A stretch of DNA of 64,000 nucleotides, from positions 1 through 64,000 of the forward strand of contig NZ_LFIP02000013.1 of NCBI RefSeq assembly GCF_001189235.2. The letters run 5' to 3'. Position numbers and translations under genes: made by a program. Position 1 is the first letter of the stretch. Every line of letters starts with the position of its first letter. Shown here piece by piece: positions 9,482 through 18,615 of the stretch. The notes beneath the pieces were generated by a model. That model ran no database searches. It had not been told where the DNA came from and saw only the letters and a program-made list of their open reading frames with translations. Source of the DNA: Bradyrhizobium embrapense (GTDB lineage: Bacteria > Pseudomonadota > Alphaproteobacteria > Rhizobiales > Xanthobacteraceae).

Positions 9482-10566
9482 TCCGCTGCCTCTATTCTCG
9501 CTGCTCTTTCCGCGAACAGCGTGTTGAACTGCCGCGCGCGCTGCCGGTAGGTGTGATGCGCTAAGATTCGCGCTCTTGCGCGCAACGAGATCGCGCGCGC
9601 GATCTCTCGCGTCAGCGAATCCAGATGCTCGGCGACGGCGCCGCCGCTCGATGCGACCAGTACCTCGCGCCCCGGCTCCAGGAAGGCGTCGATGCCCTTC
9701 CAGTCGTCGGTAATCAGGCATGCCCCGGCGCCGGCAGCCTCGAAAACGCGTGTCGGCGGCGAAAATCCATAGCGCGCCATGCTCTCGCGATTGACGTTCA
9801 GCGTGGCGAGGCCGGAGCAGAAGAACGCGTTATGATCGCCGGTGCCGACGTGGCCAACACGGCGGACATTGGCGGGCGTGTCCTTGTTGTCCCAGCCCGA
9901 GCCGCCCAGCACGAACTGTCTTGACGGCAAGGTGCGGGCGACCTCGAGGAAGAAGTTGTCGATCCGTTGCTCTCGGTCGGGCAAGCGGTTCGCCAGCAGG
10001 CCGAGATCGCAGCCGAACCTCGGGCTCGCCGGGGCAGGGAAATGCGTCGACGTGTCCAGCGCGTTGTAGATCGGAATGCAGTCGGGCGCACCGACGGATC
10101 GGTAGGCAGCTATAACGGGCTCGCCGCCGCCATAGGTCAAAACCAGGTCGTAGCGCGGGATCGCCCTGCGCAGATGATGGTGGGGGTGCTGCGACATCGC
10201 GTCTAGCGTCGCCGGCGCGTCAACATCCCAGTAGATGCGGACGGCGCGCGAGGGGATCTCGACCACTGCGTTCTCAAGCTCCTGATCGAAAACGCCGACG
10301 CCGCTCGCCTTGATCAGGAGGTCGGCGGACCGGGCGGCAATCTCAAGTGAACTCTGCCATCCTTCAGTTGTCGCCGGATAGACCAGAACCTTGGCCCAGG
10401 GCGGATCTGCGATATCGCGATACTGCTGGCGCTGGAAGGCGTCGGGCTCGAAGAAGCTAATATCGTGGCCAAGGGCTGCGAGCTCCTTGAGCATGCCGCG
10501 GTAGTAAGTCGCGGCGCCGTTCCAATAGGAGGAGACGAGGCTGGAGCCGAAGAAGCAGATCTTCAT
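9478..10566 (-). CDS. CgeB-like glycosyltransferase, copy 2
   Basis: A 362-residue GT-B glycosyltransferase. SLVSSYWNGAATYYRGM at the N-terminus is the same motif as in the flanking transferases with a changed core. The C-terminal half has YGFSPPTRVFEAAGAG, CLITDDWKGID and LEPGREVL. Both ends overlap neighbours by 4 bases (ATGA), so it is translationally coupled. Divergence among the copies suggests that each adds a different sugar or linkage; donors cannot be predicted. Confidence 0.85.
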   Translation of the reverse strand: MKICFFGSSLVSSYWNGAATYYRGMLKELAALGHDISFFEPDAFQRQQYRDIADPPWAKVLVYPATTEGWQSSLEIAARSADLLIKASGVGVFDQELENAVVEIPSRAVRIYWDVDAPATLDAMSQHPHHHLRRAIPRYDLVLTYGGGEPVIAAYRSVGAPDCIPIYNALDTSTHFPAPASPRFGCDLGLLANRLPDREQRIDNFFLEVARTLPSRQFVLGGSGWDNKDTPANVRRVGHVGTGDHNAFFCSGLATLNVNRESMARYGFSPPTRVFEAAGAGACLITDDWKGIDAFLEPGREVLVASSGGAVAEHLDSLTREIARAISLRARARILAHHTYRQRARQFNTLFAERAARIEAAE

Positions 10567-11693
10567 GCGAGCGCTCCTTCCCGCCGAGATTGTGCCGTTT
10601 GCCGCCGGGGCCCTCGGATTTGCGCGACAATGTCGAGCAGCTGAATGACGCGGTGGCGACAGGTATGTCGCTCCGCAATCGCGTCAAGGCCCGACTTCAC
10701 CGTTGCGCATGCAAGCTGCGGATCGTGCAGCAGCGTCTTAAGTGCCGTCCGCATCTGATCGCCATTGCGGGCTCGCAGATAGGCGTTTTCCGGAAACAAG
10801 CGCTCGACGTCGCTCCACGGTGCGGAGACGATCGGAATGCCGCAGGCAAGCGCCTCGAACATCCGGATGGTCGGTATCCCAGGGAGCGCCTGCACATAGG
10901 GGCCGCGTGGCACATGGACCGTTGCACGTGCGGCCGCGAACGCCGCAGGCGCACGATGTGCCGGCAACCAGCCGCAATAATCCATGCCCGCCGCCTCGAT
11001 CACACGCAATGCGGCCTCCGAGTAGCGCACGCCGTGAATTTCGCCGCGCAATCCCAGCTGTGACGCAGGGGAGATCAGGAACTCGATGAGTTCGGCTGCG
11101 CGCTCTCCATCGCCCCAATTTCCGATCCAGACCACGTCGTTCCGTCGCGGAATGTGCGGCATCGGGTGATAAAGACCGGTGTCCGCGGCTTCGTGCCAGG
11201 TGTAAGCACGATTAGTCCAGCCGAGCTCGAGATAGATCTCCCGCAGGATCTCGCCGAAGGCGAGCACGCCATCGAATCCGGATAGGTCAAAGCGCGCTAG
11301 TTCCTGGGGGGAAGTCACCGCGCGGTGATGGGTATCGTGAAACAGCAGCGTGTAGTCACCTGACAGGATACGATGTCGACCGATTGCCTTGAGCAGGTCA
11401 GGACGATTCCACTCATGGACGATCACGAGTCCCGCGTCGTCCAGGGCGTCTTCGAGATTGAGGCCGGGCTGATACTGCCTGATATCGATCCCGGGCAGCA
11501 GAGCGTCGGCTTCCCGCAGCGCCTGTTCGCCGCCATCACGAAGCGCGTTGAGCCGGCTCCAGCCATCGGCTGGTTCGTAGATGACCACGTCGTGCCCGAG
11601 CGCATCGAGCTCGCGCGCGACGCCGCGGAGAAAATGGGCATTGCCATTGTTCCAGCACGAGGTGAACGCATGACAGAACAGAACGCATTTCAT
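10563..11693 (-). CDS. CgeB-like glycosyltransferase, copy 3
   Basis: A 376-residue transferase, the most divergent of the group. It begins with AFTSCWNNGNAHFLRGV, the cassette's shared N-terminal motif, and carries TIRMFEALACGIPIVSAPW, the nucleotide-sugar-binding segment of GT4/CgeB enzymes. An ATGA overlap connects it to both the GT4 gene upstream and copy 2 downstream. The Arg/Gln-rich C-terminus (RGPRRQTAQSRREG) is outside the fold. No transmembrane segment is seen. Confidence 0.83.
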   Translation of the reverse strand: MKCVLFCHAFTSCWNNGNAHFLRGVARELDALGHDVVIYEPADGWSRLNALRDGGEQALREADALLPGIDIRQYQPGLNLEDALDDAGLVIVHEWNRPDLLKAIGRHRILSGDYTLLFHDTHHRAVTSPQELARFDLSGFDGVLAFGEILREIYLELGWTNRAYTWHEAADTGLYHPMPHIPRRNDVVWIGNWGDGERAAELIEFLISPASQLGLRGEIHGVRYSEAALRVIEAAGMDYCGWLPAHRAPAAFAAARATVHVPRGPYVQALPGIPTIRMFEALACGIPIVSAPWSDVERLFPENAYLRARNGDQMRTALKTLLHDPQLACATVKSGLDAIAERHTCRHRVIQLLDIVAQIRGPRRQTAQSRREGALA

Positions 11694-12802
11694 GCCGTAA
11701 TCTCCAAAGCGGGTGCGGGCGATTGGGTCGCACGAGCCGCTGGCAAGGCGGCATAGAGATCATGATACGTACCGGCCATTTGCGCCAACGAGTAGCGCCG
11801 CGACCGCTCCTGGGCGGCGTGCTGAAGCTGTACGCGCCAGTCGTAATCGGCGCAGAGTCTGTTCACCGCGCGGTTGAGCTCACGCTTGTCGGCAGGATCC
11901 ACGAACAGGGCGGCGTCGTCCCACAGTTCGCGAAACGTCGGAATATCCGAGAGAACCAGCGCGCAGCCGGCCGATGCAGCTTCGAGCACAGCAAGGCCGA
12001 ACGGCTCATAGAGCGCCAGGCTGACAAAGATCGCTGCCTGCTTCATGCGGGCTAGCAGCGAATCATGATCGAGCGACCCGAGCCAGATGGGGCCGGCCGG
12101 GATACGGCCCGATGTCGGGCCGGCCATCAGCACCGGCCAATCCAGTCCTTGCGCAAGCTCGGCGGTGGCAGAGAGGTTCTTAGCGGGGTCCCAAAGCCGG
12201 CCTGCCGCCAGCAGAAAGGCACGTTTGGGCGTCGGCAGCGAAACCGGCAGCGCGCCATTCCAGATCACGGTGCCGGGCGTGTTCGGGCAATAAATCTCGT
12301 GAATAGCATGCTGTAGTTTCCGGCTGGGACTGACCCAGTTATACGCCGCATTGAGGCCTTCCCGGACCGAGCTGGTGTAGTGTTGCCACGCCGGCTGGTC
12401 GAGCCATGCCGTATCGTTGCAAGCACGCGCCCAGGAGTTCACGCAGGAGTGCGCAACGACGATTGTCGGGGCCATCCAATTGAATGAGGCCTCGCGGTAG
12501 CTGTTGAGATGGATGACGTCGGGACGGATCCGTGATTCGAGGCCGGCAAGCACACGTCTGGCGTTGGGCAGATCGGCTCCGTCCGGGTCTTGCCACTCCA
12601 GCGCGAGATTGGTCTCGATCAGTTGGACGCGGAAATCACGCAGCATGCCGCGTTGCTCGGAGCTCGGAGCCGGCCCCATCACGACGAGATGAACATCCGC
12701 GCCCATGCCGACCAGCGCCGTGGCGAGCAAGCACGAGAAGTTCCAGACGCCGCCGATCGCATCGGTTGTCATCATCACGGTGAGGCGTGACGTCGCAGTC
12801 AT
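11690..12802 (-). CDS. GT4-type glycosyltransferase
   Basis: A 370-residue GT-B enzyme with the N-terminal DAIGGVWNF loop and the C-terminal E-x7-E signature EPFGLAVLE of family GT4 (retaining). AAGRLWDPAKN is the usual start of the donor domain. The start is set at ATG 12802, which forms an ATGA overlap with the radical SAM gene; the longer frame to 13021 would overlap it heavily. Acceptor and donor are unknown. It belongs to the same transcription unit as the three CgeB-like transferases. Confidence 0.85.
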   Translation of the reverse strand: MTATSRLTVMMTTDAIGGVWNFSCLLATALVGMGADVHLVVMGPAPSSEQRGMLRDFRVQLIETNLALEWQDPDGADLPNARRVLAGLESRIRPDVIHLNSYREASFNWMAPTIVVAHSCVNSWARACNDTAWLDQPAWQHYTSSVREGLNAAYNWVSPSRKLQHAIHEIYCPNTPGTVIWNGALPVSLPTPKRAFLLAAGRLWDPAKNLSATAELAQGLDWPVLMAGPTSGRIPAGPIWLGSLDHDSLLARMKQAAIFVSLALYEPFGLAVLEAASAGCALVLSDIPTFRELWDDAALFVDPADKRELNRAVNRLCADYDWRVQLQHAAQERSRRYSLAQMAGTYHDLYAALPAARATQSPAPALEITA

Positions 12803-14085
12803 GGCGTAACCTGCAGCTCGAGTTCGGCGAGCGGGACTGGACGTCCTTCCTGGACATCGCTGAACTGGTCGAATATCGCGAGGTAGTGCTGGTGTGCTCG
12901 CTCCCAGGCGAAGTCGTCCGGCTCGCCCCAGAGCTTTCGATAGTCCGGCGAGCCCGGATACGGATAGATCGGGACCGGATCGTTGGCCCAGACGCCGGCA
13001 TCCTGCATCTGGCGTCGCCAACGCTGGACGACCGGATCGTCGTCTTCGGGCATCTCGATCAGGTTGGCTTGGACGAAGGGAACGTGCCGGCGGGCCTCGA
13101 TCAGCCGGTCCGCCAGCTGGTCCGTCGTCATCTTGCAGTTCTTGGCCAGCGCTACGCGGCCCTCCGGCGTCAGGCTTTCCACGCCAGCCTCGATCGATAC
13201 ACAGCCGGCGCGGCCGAGCAGCGCCAGCATGTCGGGCTTCCAGAGGTCGATCCGGGTCTGGATGCCGAACTTGATGCCGCGTGCGGTCAGTCCGTGCAGA
13301 AGTTCGGCATTCGGCAGGAAGATCTCGTCGATGAAGTAGAGGTACTCGGTGTCGTGACGCCGCAGGCCGTCGATCTCGTCGAGGACCGCCGCTGCGGGAC
13401 GCCGGCGATAGGCGTTGCGGAAATTCTCCTTGGCGCAGAACGTGCAGTTATAGGGGCACCCCCGCGAGGCTTCGACCTCGGCGCCGGCGCCGGTCGGTTC
13501 CGCCTCGAAGCGGTGATGATGGTGATGATGACTACGGATCATCTCGGCCGGCCATTGCAGCGCGGGCTGGTCCTTGAAGGCGACGGCCTGCGGTCCGCCG
13601 TTGACCCGAACGGTTCTGCCATCGAGGAAGCAGAGTCCGGCGAAATCGCGATCGCCATTGGCAAGGCGCACCAACGCGCGCTCGCACTCGCCCATCACCA
13701 CGATATCTGCGCCGAGCTTGCGCAGCGCCGTTCTCGGCGTCGTCGATCCGTGCGGACCGACGGCGACCAGGGTTGGTGCCAGACCGAACAGCGAGAGCAG
13801 CAGTTCCTGTGGGATACGCAGCTCGGGCGGTGCGCAGCGCCAGAACAAATAGGTCGGCGCAGTGGTGACCGCGATCAGATCAGGCCTGAAGGCGCGGAGC
13901 TCGGCCTCGATTTCGCAATGCGAGAGGTCGAACATATGGGCATCGAGCAGTAGCGTCGGGTGACCGGCTTGACGCAGATAATGCGCGGAGATGCCGAACT
14001 CGATCGGCAAGTGTGTTTGGCGACAACCGAAATAGATGCTGCCGTCGAAATTCCAATTCGGATTGATCAGAGCAACGCGGGTCAT
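12799..14085 (-). CDS. B12-binding/radical SAM enzyme of the sugar cassette
   Basis: A 428-residue protein with an N-terminal cobalamin-binding-like domain (about residues 1-150) and a radical SAM core with Cys210, Cys214 and Cys217 in RGCPYNCTFC. Such enzymes methylate unactivated carbons or rearrange carbon skeletons. From memory, TIGRFAM names a B12/radical SAM family of a rhizobial oligosaccharide locus the 'rhizo-twelve system', and this locus looks like it; I could not verify the match. Six consecutive histidines (186-191) lie just before the cluster-binding motif. ATG 14085 overlaps the upstream TGA, which fixes the start. Confidence 0.85.
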   Translation of the reverse strand: MTRVALINPNWNFDGSIYFGCRQTHLPIEFGISAHYLRQAGHPTLLLDAHMFDLSHCEIEAELRAFRPDLIAVTTAPTYLFWRCAPPELRIPQELLLSLFGLAPTLVAVGPHGSTTPRTALRKLGADIVVMGECERALVRLANGDRDFAGLCFLDGRTVRVNGGPQAVAFKDQPALQWPAEMIRSHHHHHHRFEAEPTGAGAEVEASRGCPYNCTFCAKENFRNAYRRRPAAAVLDEIDGLRRHDTEYLYFIDEIFLPNAELLHGLTARGIKFGIQTRIDLWKPDMLALLGRAGCVSIEAGVESLTPEGRVALAKNCKMTTDQLADRLIEARRHVPFVQANLIEMPEDDDPVVQRWRRQMQDAGVWANDPVPIYPYPGSPDYRKLWGEPDDFAWERAHQHYLAIFDQFSDVQEGRPVPLAELELQVTP

Positions 14086-15149
14086 GCCGAGGCTCCCTTG
14101 TGTACGACGGATGGCCCGAACCGGCCGTCGAGCCAGGCATGCAGCGACTGCAAGCCCTCGCGCAGCGGGACCTTCGGCGTCCAACCCAACAATTTGGTGA
14201 GCGCGCTGGTGTCCGTGACGTACCAGGGCTGGTCGCCAGGCCGCCAGTCGGCGAACCCGTATTGCACCTCGCGGCCGGTCAGCTGCGCGATCTCGTCGAT
14301 CAGCTCGAGCAGGCTCACCGCATTGGAGGAGCCGCCACCAAGGTTGAACACGCGGCCACGGCTGAGTCCGATTTGGTCGAGCGCCGACAGCCAGACCTCG
14401 GCGGCATCATTGACATGCAGCGCATCGCGCACCTGATATCCATCGCCGTAGATTGTCAGGGCTCGGTTCTCGATCGCGCTCCTGAGGAAATGTGCGATCC
14501 AGCCCTGATCTTCCGTGCCGAACTGCCGAGGCCCGTAGATGCAGCTCATTCGCATCACGACAGTTTGCAACCCGAACACCCGGGCATAGTCATGGACATA
14601 CTGATCGGCCGTGCCCTTGGAGCAGCCATACGGGCTATAAAAATCGAGCGGCGTGTCCTCGGAGACGCCTCGAGCAACGCCGTCGGCAACCGGCACGTAG
14701 CGCCGGTCTACGCGGGTAACGCCGGTCTGGTCACCCAGCCGGCCATAGACCTTGTTCGTGGACGCAAACAGGACAGGCGCCGATGGATTGTGCAGGCGGA
14801 CGGCCTCCAGCACGTTGAGAGTCCCGTGCGCGTTGGTCTCGAAATCGCCTGCGGGGTCGGACAGGCTGTCGGTAACGGCTACCTGGGCCGCGAGGTGCAG
14901 CACGGCGCGAGCGTCCTTAACGGCATCGATGACGGGAATAGGATCGCGAATATCAGCGACGACGATCTCGACCCGTCCGCCATGTCTCGACTTGAGCCAG
15001 TGCGCATTTTCGCGAACGCCGGTGCGGGCGAGACTATCGAAGACCACGACTGAGTCGCCGCGGGCCGCAAGCCGGTCTGCGAGGTTGCAGCCGATGAAGC
15101 CGCAGCCGCCGGTCACCAGCACGGGTCTGTTCTGGCCTGCGTCCATCAT
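14082..15149 (-). CDS. CDP-paratose 2-epimerase-like SDR
   Basis: NAD-dependent extended SDR of 355 residues. GGCGFIG (14-20) binds the cofactor and Tyr174-x3-Lys178 in YSPYGCSKG is catalytic. YGPRQFGTEDQGWIAHF and ASTNKVYG are the pattern of CDP-tyvelose/paratose 2-epimerases, which invert C2 through a keto intermediate. UDP-sugar 4-epimerases remain an alternative. 4-base overlaps join it to both neighbours. Confidence 0.83.
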   Translation of the reverse strand: MMDAGQNRPVLVTGGCGFIGCNLADRLAARGDSVVVFDSLARTGVRENAHWLKSRHGGRVEIVVADIRDPIPVIDAVKDARAVLHLAAQVAVTDSLSDPAGDFETNAHGTLNVLEAVRLHNPSAPVLFASTNKVYGRLGDQTGVTRVDRRYVPVADGVARGVSEDTPLDFYSPYGCSKGTADQYVHDYARVFGLQTVVMRMSCIYGPRQFGTEDQGWIAHFLRSAIENRALTIYGDGYQVRDALHVNDAAEVWLSALDQIGLSRGRVFNLGGGSSNAVSLLELIDEIAQLTGREVQYGFADWRPGDQPWYVTDTSALTKLLGWTPKVPLREGLQSLHAWLDGRFGPSVVHKGASA

Positions 15150-16258
15150 GCCACCAGTCCCCGGCGTGACAGTTCCTCGGCAGCCCGCTCGACATGGTCA
15201 TCGGCGATCTGATCGGCTAGGTAACCGGACAGCTCGTCAAGACCGTCCTCAAAGGCGACATTCGGCGCAAAATCCAGCTCGGCAGATGCCTTGCTGATAT
15301 CGGCGAAGCAATGGCGGATGTCGCCGACACGGTACTTTCCGGTAATCTCGGGCGCGATGTCGGTTCGGCCCATGACCTCGGCGAGGCTCTGCGCGACGGA
15401 CAGGATCGTCCGGCTCTGACCTGAACCGATGTTGAAGACCTCCGAAGCGTGGCGCGACTCCAGCGCTAGATGGCAGGCTCGCGCTACATCGCTGACGTGG
15501 ACGAAGTCGCGGCGCTGCAGACCGTCCTCGAACACCAGGGGCGACCTGCTGTTCAGCAGCCTCGCGGCGAAGATCGCCAAGACGCCCGTGTAGGGATTTG
15601 ACAGCGCCTGGCGCGGACCGAACACATTGAAAAAGCGGAGTGCGACGGTCCGGATACCGTAAGCCTTTCCAGTGATCAGGCACATGCGTTCCTGCGCATA
15701 TTTGTTCAGCGCATAGATTGAGCTGAGGCATGGTAGCTTGGATTCGGGAGTCGGCACCGGCTCCAGGTTTCGCCCGACGCTGTCGTGCAACTCCCAGTCG
15801 CCGTCGCGGAGCTGATCGATCGAACGGTCGCCGGCGGCGTACGCGACATGATCGATGCCTCGATACAATCCCTCGCCGTAGACGCTCATTGAGGATGCGA
15901 CAACGAGTCGTTCGACAGGGTGCCGCGACAGAGCCTGGAGCAGCTGCGCGGTGCCAAGCTCGTTGGTCCTGACATAGGACGCGATGTCGTACATGCTCTG
16001 ACCCACGCCAACCGACGAGGCCAGATGCAGCACTTTGTCTACGCCCCGCAGCGCGCGCTCAATGGCAAGCTCATCCGTGATGTCGCCGACCATGAGGTCT
16101 GCGTCCTTGTTCAAATAGGACGGGCGCTTGCCGTCCGGGCCATGGACCTGCAAAGACAGATTGTCCAGCAATCGGACCTCGTAGCCTGCGGCAAGCAACG
16201 TGTCGGCAGCATGTGAGCCGATAAATCCGGCGCCGCCAGTAATCAAAACACGAGTCAT
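15146..16258 (-). CDS. NAD-dependent sugar-nucleotide epimerase/dehydratase
   Basis: Extended SDR (370 aa) with GGAGFIGSH (8-16), Ser123 and Tyr182-x3-Lys186 in SSIYALNKYAQE. The pattern is that of UDP-glucose/UDP-glucuronate 4-epimerases, with an insertion at residues 130-175. Start ATG 16258 fits the SDR N-terminus; the longer frame adds only a non-homologous leader. It is the first gene of the downstream half of the cassette, separated from deoB by 210 bases that hold an EcfG-like box. Confidence 0.83.
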   Translation of the reverse strand: MTRVLITGGAGFIGSHAADTLLAAGYEVRLLDNLSLQVHGPDGKRPSYLNKDADLMVGDITDELAIERALRGVDKVLHLASSVGVGQSMYDIASYVRTNELGTAQLLQALSRHPVERLVVASSMSVYGEGLYRGIDHVAYAAGDRSIDQLRDGDWELHDSVGRNLEPVPTPESKLPCLSSIYALNKYAQERMCLITGKAYGIRTVALRFFNVFGPRQALSNPYTGVLAIFAARLLNSRSPLVFEDGLQRRDFVHVSDVARACHLALESRHASEVFNIGSGQSRTILSVAQSLAEVMGRTDIAPEITGKYRVGDIRHCFADISKASAELDFAPNVAFEDGLDELSGYLADQIADDHVERAAEELSRRGLVA

Positions 16259-16372
16259 TCGCCGCTGCTCCCTGTCCGAGATGAGGCCAGACCGGTGTCT
16301 GGCCGGGAGATGAGAGTGGAAGCGCGCTACGAAGTTGGTCGATCGACCGCGCGCCAATCACATTGAAAGAAA

Positions 16373-16398
16373 GACGCGTGCGGAGGAATGTTCGTTCC
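16373..16398 (-). promoter_or_regulatory. Weak EcfG-type box inside the cassette
   Basis: On the minus strand GGAAC is followed after 17 bases by CGTC (consensus CGTT). The first 14 bases GGAACGAACATTCC differ by one base from the box in front of the inositol-phosphate synthase gene (GGAACGAACATACC). It lies about 115 bases upstream of the epimerase start at 16258 and would let the downstream half be transcribed separately. Confidence 0.5.
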
Positions 16399-16468
16399 TG
16401 CGAAATGTACAAACGATAATTTCGCTAATCTGGATCAATAACCTGAGTGAATCGCAATGGCATGCGAC

Positions 16469-17677
16469 CTAAAACGCCGAGCCATGCGCGACGGGAGGGA
16501 GACCAAGATGGCGCGCGACGGTTGCTGCGATATCTGAAAAGCCCGTCCGCTTGCCAATGTCCCGTGTTCGATTGCTCGTCCGCGCCAGGATCGGCACCTG
16601 TTCGCGGGTATGGTCCGTTCCATCCCAAGTCGGGTCACAGCCGTGGTCGGCCGTCAAGATCAGCAGGTCGTCGGATTCCAGACGCGACAGCAATTCCGGG
16701 AGACGGCGGTCGAACTGCTCGAGCGCGGCCGCGTATCCGGCGATATCTCGCCGATGACCGTAGAGGGTGTCAAAGTCGATGAAATTTGCAAACAGCAGCC
16801 CGCCGTCTGCCAGATCGTCAATCGCCTCCAGGGTACAGTCGAACAGGGCGTCGTTGCCGTCGCCGCGCTTGTTACGGCCGGTACCGCGATGGGCGAAAAT
16901 GTCGTCGATCTTGCCGATCGAAACGATGTCGCGGCCGTCATCGGCGGCACGATCGAGGATCGTCTGGCCGGGAGGCGGGACAGAAAAATCGCGACGGTGT
17001 GCGGTTCGCTTGAAGTTTGCGGCTGCCGAACCGACGAAGGGCCTGGCAATGACCCGTCCGATGTTGAGTGGATCGACCAGGCGACGGGCGAGTGCGCATA
17101 TGGCGTAGAGCCGCTCCAGCCCGAATGTTCCTTCATGCGCTGCGATCTGGAATACACTATCGGCAGAGGTGTAGCAGATCAGTTCTCCGCTTTGCATATG
17201 GCGTTCGCCTAGTTCGCGGATGATCTCAGTGCCGGAGGCGTGACAGTTCCCGATGATGCCGGGGACGCCAGCATCATCGCAGAGCCGCTCGACAAGGCCT
17301 TTCGGGAAGCATGGCCTGGTCTTCGGAAAGTAGCCCCAGTCAAACGGGACCGGCACGCCGGCGATCTCCCAATGCCCGGAGGGGGTATCCTTTCCCTTCG
17401 AACGCTCGCTGGCACAGCCGAACATGGCGTACGAATGGACCGGCCCGTCGAGTGCCGGTGGAGTGCGGCCCGTGGCGAGGCGGCAAGCCTGACCGATGCC
17501 CAAGGCGACGAGGTGCGGTATCGCAAGCGGCCCGTTGCGGATATCATTGTCGGCCGCGCCATGGGCGCAAGCTTCCGCGATGTGGCCCAGGGTGTCGGCG
17601 CCGTGATCACCGTAGAGCGCGGCATCGGGCCCTCCACCGATGCCGACCGAATCCATCACGAGAATCAAAGCGCGCAT
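16469..17677 (-). CDS. deoB: Phosphopentomutase
   Basis: Alkaline-phosphatase-superfamily mutase that interconverts (deoxy)ribose 1-phosphate and 5-phosphate. Asp9 (MDSVGIGG), Thr98 in GKDTPSGHWE (the phospho-acceptor site) and the metal ligands in DHGCDPTWDGTDH (344-356) are all in place; 402 residues is the normal length. Its start overlaps the glycoside-hydrolase stop by 13 bases, so it is part of the cassette rather than a nucleoside-salvage operon; no nucleoside phosphorylase is nearby. It could supply or remove a pentose 1-phosphate for the nucleotidyltransferase, which is inference. Confidence 0.93.
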   Translation of the reverse strand: MRALILVMDSVGIGGGPDAALYGDHGADTLGHIAEACAHGAADNDIRNGPLAIPHLVALGIGQACRLATGRTPPALDGPVHSYAMFGCASERSKGKDTPSGHWEIAGVPVPFDWGYFPKTRPCFPKGLVERLCDDAGVPGIIGNCHASGTEIIRELGERHMQSGELICYTSADSVFQIAAHEGTFGLERLYAICALARRLVDPLNIGRVIARPFVGSAAANFKRTAHRRDFSVPPPGQTILDRAADDGRDIVSIGKIDDIFAHRGTGRNKRGDGNDALFDCTLEAIDDLADGGLLFANFIDFDTLYGHRRDIAGYAAALEQFDRRLPELLSRLESDDLLILTADHGCDPTWDGTDHTREQVPILARTSNRTRDIGKRTGFSDIAATVARHLGLPPVAHGSAF

Positions 17678-18615
17678 ACAGGCTTACTTTCCGGTTCAGT
17701 GCTCGGCAGCGACGGCGCGGCGCCGGTCCGCGCGCAGTAGCGCTTGACCATCTGTGCGCAGAAATCGGCGAACTCGTTTGCATCCAATGGTGGACTGGTG
17801 TGGTGCGGTGCGATGCCGCGATGTTGCGGCGTGAAGCAGAATGTCAGGGTAACCTCGAATTCGGCGAGTGCGTCCATCTGACGGTCGAACCAGGCGAGCG
17901 CATTGGGGCGGAAACTATCTGCCCATGATAGGCCGGTTCGCAGATGTCTCATGCCGAGCCGACGCATCCAGCCTGCTGCGTCCAACAGACGGTGGTCCTC
18001 GAAATGGAACCACTGACACAGGCCCATGTACGGCGCGTATCGCTCATAGAGCTTGAGCGCCTGCTTGGGCGATCCGTCCTCGCGCAGCAGGCCCATATGG
18101 AAGTGCCTGTAGTAGGACGAACCTTCCGCTTCCCTGTGGCGGGTGGTCGCTTCCCAGCTCGATGGCAGATCGTACAGGCTGTACCAATGAATGCGCGGTG
18201 CACGTCCTATCAGCAGATCGGCGGTGCGCTCGAGGCCCCATGCCTGAACCTGCTCGGCGCCGAACGACGATACGCCAACTTCCGTCACCCAAACGGGAAG
18301 CGCGACTTCAGCCTGGATTTCGGAGAGCTTGTTCGGCCATTGGTCGATCTGCCAGAGATTCCAGTCCAGCGGGAAGCCGTGCACTGCCACCGCGTCGACG
18401 TGATCCAGCGCGCCGCGCGTCTGCATGGTGCGCATGAAGCCGGGATCGATTGGCGAGATGCCGCCGAGGACCCTCGGCAACGTGGGGTGCGCGCTTCGAA
18501 TGGCCTTGCCCGCGGTGATCACAAGCTCGGCAAATCTTGTCCAATCCGGATCGAGCCATATGTCCCAATGCGATTTGTTGTTCGGTTCGTTCCAAATCTT
18601 GGCTGCCTCGATCAT
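17665..18615 (-). CDS. Glycoside hydrolase-like protein with permuted TIM-barrel order
   Basis: A 316-residue protein related to GH39/GH5-type beta-glycosidases. WNEPN (residues 8-12, Glu10 the likely acid/base) is almost at the N-terminus, and VWVTEVG (109-114, Glu112 the likely nucleophile) follows at the usual distance. Then, after the strand-8 region IHWYSLYD, come segments that in normal barrels precede NEP: WMRRLGMRHLRTGLSW (217-231) and LTFCFTP (257-263). The order is therefore strands 4-8 then 1-3. The start overlaps the methyltransferase stop (ATGA), so the N-terminus is not simply truncated. Without a signal peptide it should act in the cytoplasm, either trimming or transferring sugars. 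Confidence 0.75.
   Translation of the reverse strand: MIEAAKIWNEPNNKSHWDIWLDPDWTRFAELVITAGKAIRSAHPTLPRVLGGISPIDPGFMRTMQTRGALDHVDAVAVHGFPLDWNLWQIDQWPNKLSEIQAEVALPVWVTEVGVSSFGAEQVQAWGLERTADLLIGRAPRIHWYSLYDLPSSWEATTRHREAEGSSYYRHFHMGLLREDGSPKQALKLYERYAPYMGLCQWFHFEDHRLLDAAGWMRRLGMRHLRTGLSWADSFRPNALAWFDRQMDALAEFEVTLTFCFTPQHRGIAPHHTSPPLDANEFADFCAQMVKRYCARTGAAPSLPSTEPESKPVCAL

Noticed and set aside
12787..13953. Plus-strand frame opposite the radical SAM gene
   Set aside because: Antisense of a gene fixed by overlaps and a CxxxCxxC motif.
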